From Chryseobacterium shigense (lineage in GTDB: Bacteria > Bacteroidota > Bacteroidia > Flavobacteriales > Weeksellaceae), in the NCBI RefSeq assembly GCF_014207845.1, contig NZ_JACHLC010000005.1, positions 171,711 to 235,710 of the forward strand: a stretch of DNA of 64,000 nucleotides. Reading direction: 5' to 3'. A program made the translations under genes and the position numbers. Positions 59,650 through 64,000 of the stretch are shown here, in pieces. A model generated the notes under the pieces. The model worked only from the letters and a program-made list of their open reading frames with translations, did not search any database and was not told the DNA's origin. Positions within the stretch are counted from its first letter, which is position 1; every line of letters starts with the position of its first letter.

Positions 59650-61287
59650 ATGAAGAAAATATATTCTGGTGCATGTATTCTATGCGCTGTTTTCGGGCTG
59701 TCTGCCCAGGAAGTATTGTGGCAGAAAGATATCAAATCCTCAACGCAGGATTTTCTGAGCCAGGTTACTACAACTATTGATGGTCAATACTTAATAACGG
59801 GAAGCAGTATTCAATCAGAGAGCAATTCAGCTGCAACCCCTAACCTGAAATCTGCAACCTTGAAACAAAACAACGGCTACGATTTCCATTTAATCAAACT
59901 CAACCAACAGGGCGATGGGGTTTGGGAAAAATACCTTTCCGGGCAAAACCATGATTACCTTTCAGGCTCGGTATCAACCCAGGACGGTGGTTTTTTAATT
60001 TCCGGAACCAGCTATTCCGGTAAAGGCCTGGATAAAAAAGAAGATTCCAAAGGCGGATCAGATATCTGGCTGATTAGACTTAATGAATTTGGTGATGAAC
60101 TTTGGCAGAAAACTTTAGGATCAGCATCTGATGAAGAAGCAAGATCAGTAATTCAGACTACAGATTTAGGATTTTTTATTGCCGGGAATGTTCAGAACTC
60201 ATCTAAAGGCTATGGTTCCAAAGATGTTTTGATTGTAAAACTTGACAAAGACGGAAAAGAATTATCTCATTTAATTTTAGGAGGAAAAGGATTGGATGAG
60301 GTTGAAAAAATGATTCCAACTAAAGATGGGGGTGCTTTGTTAGGGATCTATTCGAGGAGTTCCGAGGTTCGGGTTTCAGGTTCCGGAGATCAAAAGTCTT
60401 CAGCTGCCTCGAATCCCGTATCGCGTACCGGGAAATCGACCGAAAACTATGGTGAAGGAGATTACTGGATTGTCAAATTAGACAAAACCGGGAAAGTAGA
60501 ATGGGAAAAAAACTATGGAGGTAAGGCAGATGATCATCTGAGAACATTGGCTTTGACTTCAAATGGATTTATCATAGGAGGAGAATCCAGGTCTGACAGG
60601 TCAGGAAACAAAACCATAGGAATTGAAGAAGGCACTGATTTATGGCTTATCTCACTTAACGAAAAAGGTGAAGAGCTTTGGCAGAAATCCTACAATTTTG
60701 GAAACAGGGATATCCTGATGGGAACTAGTGTTATTCAGAGTCAAGATCCAAGAACCAAGAATCAAGACCTTACTAAAGGAATCCTTTTGGGTGGTTATAC
60801 CCAGGCGGAAGGCCGTATAGAAACGGATGATGAAACCTTCTGGATGCTGTATTTGAATCAAAATGGAGAAGAGCAGTGGAGAAAACACGTAAAAGGAGAA
60901 TCCAGAAAAAGAGAAGAAAGACTTTCAGATATAAAACTGAACAGGGACGGCTCAATCATATTGGCTGGAACCAGTGCTGAAGAGCTCGGAAAAGAGAACT
61001 GGAAAATTATAAAGCTGGGAGATAAGCAGCTTGATCAGTTAATTGAAAAACAAGACATCAAGATTTATCCGAACCCTGTTTCAGATTATGCTTATGTAGA
61101 AATAGGCTTTGATTTTAAAGAAGCAGATATTGTGTTGTATGATATGGGAGGAAGACAATTCCAGAGTTTGAAAACTAAGAATAAAGTGACTAAGATTAAT
61201 ACCCAGAATTTAATTCAGGGGGCTTACCTGGTGGCCATAAAAACAGATACTAATAAAACAGCAAGTGCAAAATTGATTAAGAAGTAA
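59650..61287 (+). CDS. T9SS cargo with type A sorting domain and propeller-like repeats
   Basis: A 545-residue secreted protein. It has a signal peptide (MKKIYSGACILCAVFGLSAQ) and about six repeats of a W-x-K-x(n)-GG-x-D pattern (LWQKDIKSS, VWEKYLSGQNHDY, LWQKTLGSASDEEAR, VEWEKNYGGKADDH, LWQKSYNFGNRD, QWRKHVKGES), the layout of a beta-propeller. The last 75 residues are a type A T9SS sorting domain: IKIYPNPVSDYAYVEIG, VLYDMGGRQFQSL and IQGAYLVAIKTD. Three loops carry 7-bp-period DNA arrays in frame (residues 61-72, about 235-264, 364-374), each next to a propeller strand, making the loops long and low-complexity. It is 13 bases upstream of an Rhs-like gene and probably in one unit with it. 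Confidence 0.88.
   Translation: MKKIYSGACILCAVFGLSAQEVLWQKDIKSSTQDFLSQVTTTIDGQYLITGSSIQSESNSAATPNLKSATLKQNNGYDFHLIKLNQQGDGVWEKYLSGQNHDYLSGSVSTQDGGFLISGTSYSGKGLDKKEDSKGGSDIWLIRLNEFGDELWQKTLGSASDEEARSVIQTTDLGFFIAGNVQNSSKGYGSKDVLIVKLDKDGKELSHLILGGKGLDEVEKMIPTKDGGALLGIYSRSSEVRVSGSGDQKSSAASNPVSRTGKSTENYGEGDYWIVKLDKTGKVEWEKNYGGKADDHLRTLALTSNGFIIGGESRSDRSGNKTIGIEEGTDLWLISLNEKGEELWQKSYNFGNRDILMGTSVIQSQDPRTKNQDLTKGILLGGYTQAEGRIETDDETFWMLYLNQNGEEQWRKHVKGESRKREERLSDIKLNRDGSIILAGTSAEELGKENWKIIKLGDKQLDQLIEKQDIKIYPNPVSDYAYVEIGFDFKEADIVLYDMGGRQFQSLKTKNKVTKINTQNLIQGAYLVAIKTDTNKTASAKLIKK
59831..59866 (+). repeat. 7-bp-period array inside the T9SS cargo gene (1 of 3)
   Basis: CTGCAAC, CCCTAAC, CTGAAAT and CTGCAAC follow in register from 59831 to 59858, then CTTGAAAC. 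It encodes residues 61-72 in the loop after the first propeller strand. Confidence 0.7.
60351..60442 (+). repeat. 7-bp-period array inside the T9SS cargo gene (2 of 3)
   Basis: Two blocks in 7-base register: TTCGAGG, AGTTCCG, AGGTTCG, GGTTTCA, GGTTCCG, GAGATCA (60351-60392) and CTCGAAT, CCCGTAT, CGCGTAC, CGGGAAA (60408-60435). The blocks are roughly inverse in composition. GC is clearly higher than in the flanking coding sequence. It encodes a Ser/Arg/Gly-rich loop. Confidence 0.7.
60742..60769 (+). repeat. 7-bp-period array inside the T9SS cargo gene (3 of 3)
   Basis: Four consecutive heptamers differing only at the last two positions: CAAGATC, CAAGAAC, CAAGAAT, CAAGACC. It is the cleanest of the arrays. 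It encodes SQDPRTKNQDL at about residues 364-374. Confidence 0.8.
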
Positions 61288-61299
61288 ACACAAAAAACA

Positions 61300-64000
61300 A
61301 TGAGAAAAATATATAATACTAAAATTTCCTTAAGTGCCTTTTTTCTGGTTGCAGGTATTTTTATGCATGGGCAGGAAACGAGCAACTTAATGAATAATGG
61401 TGGTGGAAATACGGAATTGCCTAATATTAACCCTCCGTCTCCTGAATCCTTTTTCAGGACACAGTTCGGAAATTTAGAAGCCGGTGAATTCAGGGGAACA
61501 CCCAATATTGATATTCCCCTTCATGCCGTTTCTATAGGGAGCCTAACACATCCTGTTTCCCTCAGATATGCAAAAGCAGGGGTAAAAGTGAATGATGTAC
61601 CTAACTCTGTAGGAATGAACTGGATCTTGGAAGCAGGTGGAGTAATTACAAGAACTATTTATGATATTAAGGATGAATATGCTTCACAAAGATTATTGTT
61701 GAATCAGAATGACGTAAACTATTTATCTTCACCGGCAGGTGCTGAAACATTGGGTACTTATGCTCATGATATTGACGGGATGATCGATAATGAAACGGAT
61801 ATTTTTAATTTTTCAATGCCGGGATACAGCGGAAGCTTTTATCTTGATGCCAATTTCAATCCCGTTATCATTAGTCAGAATCATAATCTGAAGATAGAAA
61901 CCATAGGTAATTTTAAAGATACCTACCAGTTTATTATTACAACTTTCGACGGTACAAAGTATTTCTTCGGTGGATCAGGCTATACCGAAAGTACTTTTGT
62001 AAGACAAAATACATTAATGGGAGGGGTAACCGGTTTTTATCTTTCGAAAATTGAAGATAACAGAAATAATAAAATTGAATTTGAATATTTCCAGCAGAAT
62101 TCCAGACATGTAAATTTTGGAAAATCTGAAACAATGAGTGCCGGGGCCTATATCAATCAAACAGGAGCATCACTGAGTGCCTCCCCACCTTCATCAGCCA
62201 TAAGTTCCATCAATGTGACGTATTCAAAATATATCAGTAAAATTAAAACATCCGATGAACAAATCTCATTTACTTATCTCACAGACGCCAATGAGGTATT
62301 CCAGAAACTTGGAGATATCACCATTTCTAAAAACGGGGCAAACATCAGGAAATATGTTTTTGCTTATATTAATAATAATACAACGGTAAAAAATGAAAAA
62401 AGATTTTTCTTAGAATCGGTAAAAGAATATGCTGTTAAAGGGACTCAGGAAACATTAACAGGAAATAATTATACACTGACCTATGATGCTCCTTTAGAAA
62501 TGCCGGTACGTCTTGCCAATGCCATTGACTATTTGGGGTATTATAACGGAAAGTCTAATTCCTCCTCCCTGTTGCCCAATCTTAATTTATTCTATGGACT
62601 TCAAGAGAACAATGTGTTCAGTCAGCAACAAAACCAGAATTATCTTTATTATGCAGACAGGAGACCCAACTTTGAGTTTGCCAGAAAGGGTACCTTAACA
62701 TCAGTTACCTATCCTACAAAAGGGAAAACGGTTTTTGAGTATGAACCTGTTTTTGCCAAAACATCTAAATATGAAGAAACACTCTATTCTATAGGGAATA
62801 TTGGTATAATGGACTTTAGCCCGATTACTCCTATAAATTCTGTTACCGGAAATTTAAATTCATCAGCCGTTTACGCAGGCAGTTTGAGCATTCAGCTGAA
62901 TTTACATTCTGAAGAGACCGCGGTACAGCCTAACAAGGCAATGGCACAGTTTGATATTTTAGATGCATCCAATAATCAGGTATTGTATACTAGAGACGTT
63001 TTTCTTCCCAAAACAGAACAGAATTTAAGTTTTTCAACCAATTTCAATATAGAACCCAATAAGAACTATATTTTCAATTTTAAGATTAAAAATAATTACT
63101 GTAACCAATGTAGCGGAACCGCTATGATTAAGTACCAGTCCGGCCTGGAAAAAGTAGATGACGGCGGTGTAAGGTTAAAAAAACAGTATGACGTTGCAGA
63201 TAATACCAGTACCAATATCAAACGGTATTACTATGATACGTATTCGGACATTCATAATAATGAAAAACTGAATCCCCCATTTCAGCCTTATTTCTTCACC
63301 AAGCATTTTAACCAGATGGGTGACTTTGGAGGTACTCCAAGGCTCGATGTTGCCACAAAATTTGAATTAATCCTGCATTCAGAACCGCAGCCTCTGCCTT
63401 CATATATAGAAGATCCGGTTTACCCGAATGTGACTATCAGCCATGGCGGGGATAATTTTGAAAAAGGCGGCGAAGAGAAAACTTTTGATTCGGAAAACGG
63501 ATTTGAATATCGGGGAACTTCTACTTTTTGGGAGCCTACTTATAATGGCGCTTATTTATCTGACCCATCACTGATGACGGGATTAACTTCTACTGCCGCT
63601 CAATCTATGTCGAGGAACTTTACTGTCAGCAATATAAACGGGCACTTAATTTCGCATAAAACATTGGTTAACAAAAACAATACAGTATATCTTAAAAGCG
63701 ATAAAAGCAATATCTATTCTACTCCTTTAGAAAAAGTGATTTATAACCTTATAGGAGTACAACTGTATAATTATTTTTATGTTCCGCCCGGAGTTAACGA
63801 AAATACTTCCTTAGATAATATGTATATAGGACAACACGCTATTCCTACTTTTGCTTCTTTTCTTGACAGTACGGTTTCGAAAGAATACATGGAAGATGTT
63901 CCTGTAAATGTTACTGATGACAGCGGATATAAAAAAATGGTTACCACAACCCATTACAATTATGATAATGTAGAAAAACAGCTTTCAAAGACTACTGCTG
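61300..64000 (+). CDS. Rhs/SpvB-like large secreted protein, 3' end beyond window
   Basis: The frame from the ATG at 61300 stays open to the window end, at least 900 codons. It starts with a signal peptide (MRKIYNTKISLSAFFLVAGIF, ending about HGQ) and then shows the Bacteroidetes Rhs/SpvB N-terminal pattern: SPESFFRTQFGNLEAGEFRG, TPNIDIPLHAVSIG, LTHPVSLRYAKAGVKVNDV and SVGMNWILEAGGVITRT. YD-type strands recur later: FDGTKYFFGG, SKIEDNRNNKIEFEY, VTYPTKGKTVFEYEP and TTTHYNYDN. A CNQC pair lies near residue 604. In Bacteroidetes such proteins are often T9SS-linked and may end in toxin domains; the C-terminus and any immunity gene are outside the window. The upstream T9SS cargo ends 12 bases before it. 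Confidence 0.82.
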   Translation, partial: MRKIYNTKISLSAFFLVAGIFMHGQETSNLMNNGGGNTELPNINPPSPESFFRTQFGNLEAGEFRGTPNIDIPLHAVSIGSLTHPVSLRYAKAGVKVNDVPNSVGMNWILEAGGVITRTIYDIKDEYASQRLLLNQNDVNYLSSPAGAETLGTYAHDIDGMIDNETDIFNFSMPGYSGSFYLDANFNPVIISQNHNLKIETIGNFKDTYQFIITTFDGTKYFFGGSGYTESTFVRQNTLMGGVTGFYLSKIEDNRNNKIEFEYFQQNSRHVNFGKSETMSAGAYINQTGASLSASPPSSAISSINVTYSKYISKIKTSDEQISFTYLTDANEVFQKLGDITISKNGANIRKYVFAYINNNTTVKNEKRFFLESVKEYAVKGTQETLTGNNYTLTYDAPLEMPVRLANAIDYLGYYNGKSNSSSLLPNLNLFYGLQENNVFSQQQNQNYLYYADRRPNFEFARKGTLTSVTYPTKGKTVFEYEPVFAKTSKYEETLYSIGNIGIMDFSPITPINSVTGNLNSSAVYAGSLSIQLNLHSEETAVQPNKAMAQFDILDASNNQVLYTRDVFLPKTEQNLSFSTNFNIEPNKNYIFNFKIKNNYCNQCSGTAMIKYQSGLEKVDDGGVRLKKQYDVADNTSTNIKRYYYDTYSDIHNNEKLNPPFQPYFFTKHFNQMGDFGGTPRLDVATKFELILHSEPQPLPSYIEDPVYPNVTISHGGDNFEKGGEEKTFDSENGFEYRGTSTFWEPTYNGAYLSDPSLMTGLTSTAAQSMSRNFTVSNINGHLISHKTLVNKNNTVYLKSDKSNIYSTPLEKVIYNLIGVQLYNYFYVPPGVNENTSLDNMYIGQHAIPTFASFLDSTVSKEYMEDVPVNVTDDSGYKKMVTTTHYNYDNVEKQLSKTTA

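Noticed and set aside
59430..60769. CRISPR-like repeat pattern
   Set aside because: The 7-bp arrays have no spacers and lie within an open coding frame; no cas genes are in the window.
62513..62698. 61-codon frame in another phase of the Rhs-like region
   Set aside because: It is a shadow of the long open frame from 61300, which has clear family patterns throughout.

Overview
The window looks like chromosomal DNA of a Flavobacteriia member, most probably Chryseobacterium or a close relative. This is inferred from gene content: a full gldK-gldL-gldM-gldN set (type IX secretion and gliding core), PorZ, proteins with type A and type B T9SS sorting domains, Bacteroidetes-type promoters (TAnnTTTG), few Shine-Dalgarno sites and low GC. 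No phage, IS element, CRISPR array or rRNA operon was seen.

Layout. 1-7.7 kb (+): 3' part of mqo, an unknown protein, an ANT(6)-like nucleotidyltransferase, a DUF1684 lipid/secreted protein, a GNAT, an SDR dehydrogenase and a GH63-like glucosidase. 7.8-12.5 kb (-): a tightly overlapped unit of a 5'-nucleotidase split into two genes, porZ and recO. 12.7-15.5 kb (+): dapA, a GNAT, and an AraC-type regulator overlapping a receiver protein that has lost its phosphoacceptor Asp. 15.5-16.1 kb: AT-rich and gene-poor, ending in a strong + strand terminator. 16.1-27.3 kb (-): recG, a thioredoxin-like protein, three POT peptide transporters (with a YhcG-type nuclease gene between two of them) and dipeptidyl peptidase IV, a peptide cleavage and uptake district. 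27.4-37.4 kb: small unknown genes, a short GT35 phosphorylase homologue without the PLP lysine, a PD-(D/E)XK-like orphan, a type B T9SS cargo, a DinB protein, a transglutaminase-like protein, mtaB and an FMN-binding glutamate synthase homologue. 37.4-41 kb: an FKBP-like lipoprotein, an S4 protein, aroK, a tRNA cluster (three identical tRNA-Lys(UUU), one tRNA-Leu(GAG)) with a recent tandem duplication, and panC. 41-51.6 kb (+): a starch-synthase N-domain homologue, a DUF4270 lipoprotein, glmS, gldKLMN, an FAD oxidoreductase and a SemiSWEET. 51.7-59.4 kb: two small lipoproteins (-), a gene remnant, a small membrane protein and a complete RND efflux operon. 59.6-64 kb (+): a type A T9SS cargo and the first 900 codons of an Rhs/SpvB-like giant that runs off the window.

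Most notable: (i) degenerate arrays with a 7-bp period occur between genes and inside two coding regions, including three in-frame blocks in one secreted protein; (ii) three family members have lost a defining residue or motif (receiver Asp to Arg; GT35 PLP-Lys to Thr; starch-synthase KxGGL missing); (iii) the unfinished Rhs-like gene at the right edge. Functions are from remembered family motifs; no database search was possible.
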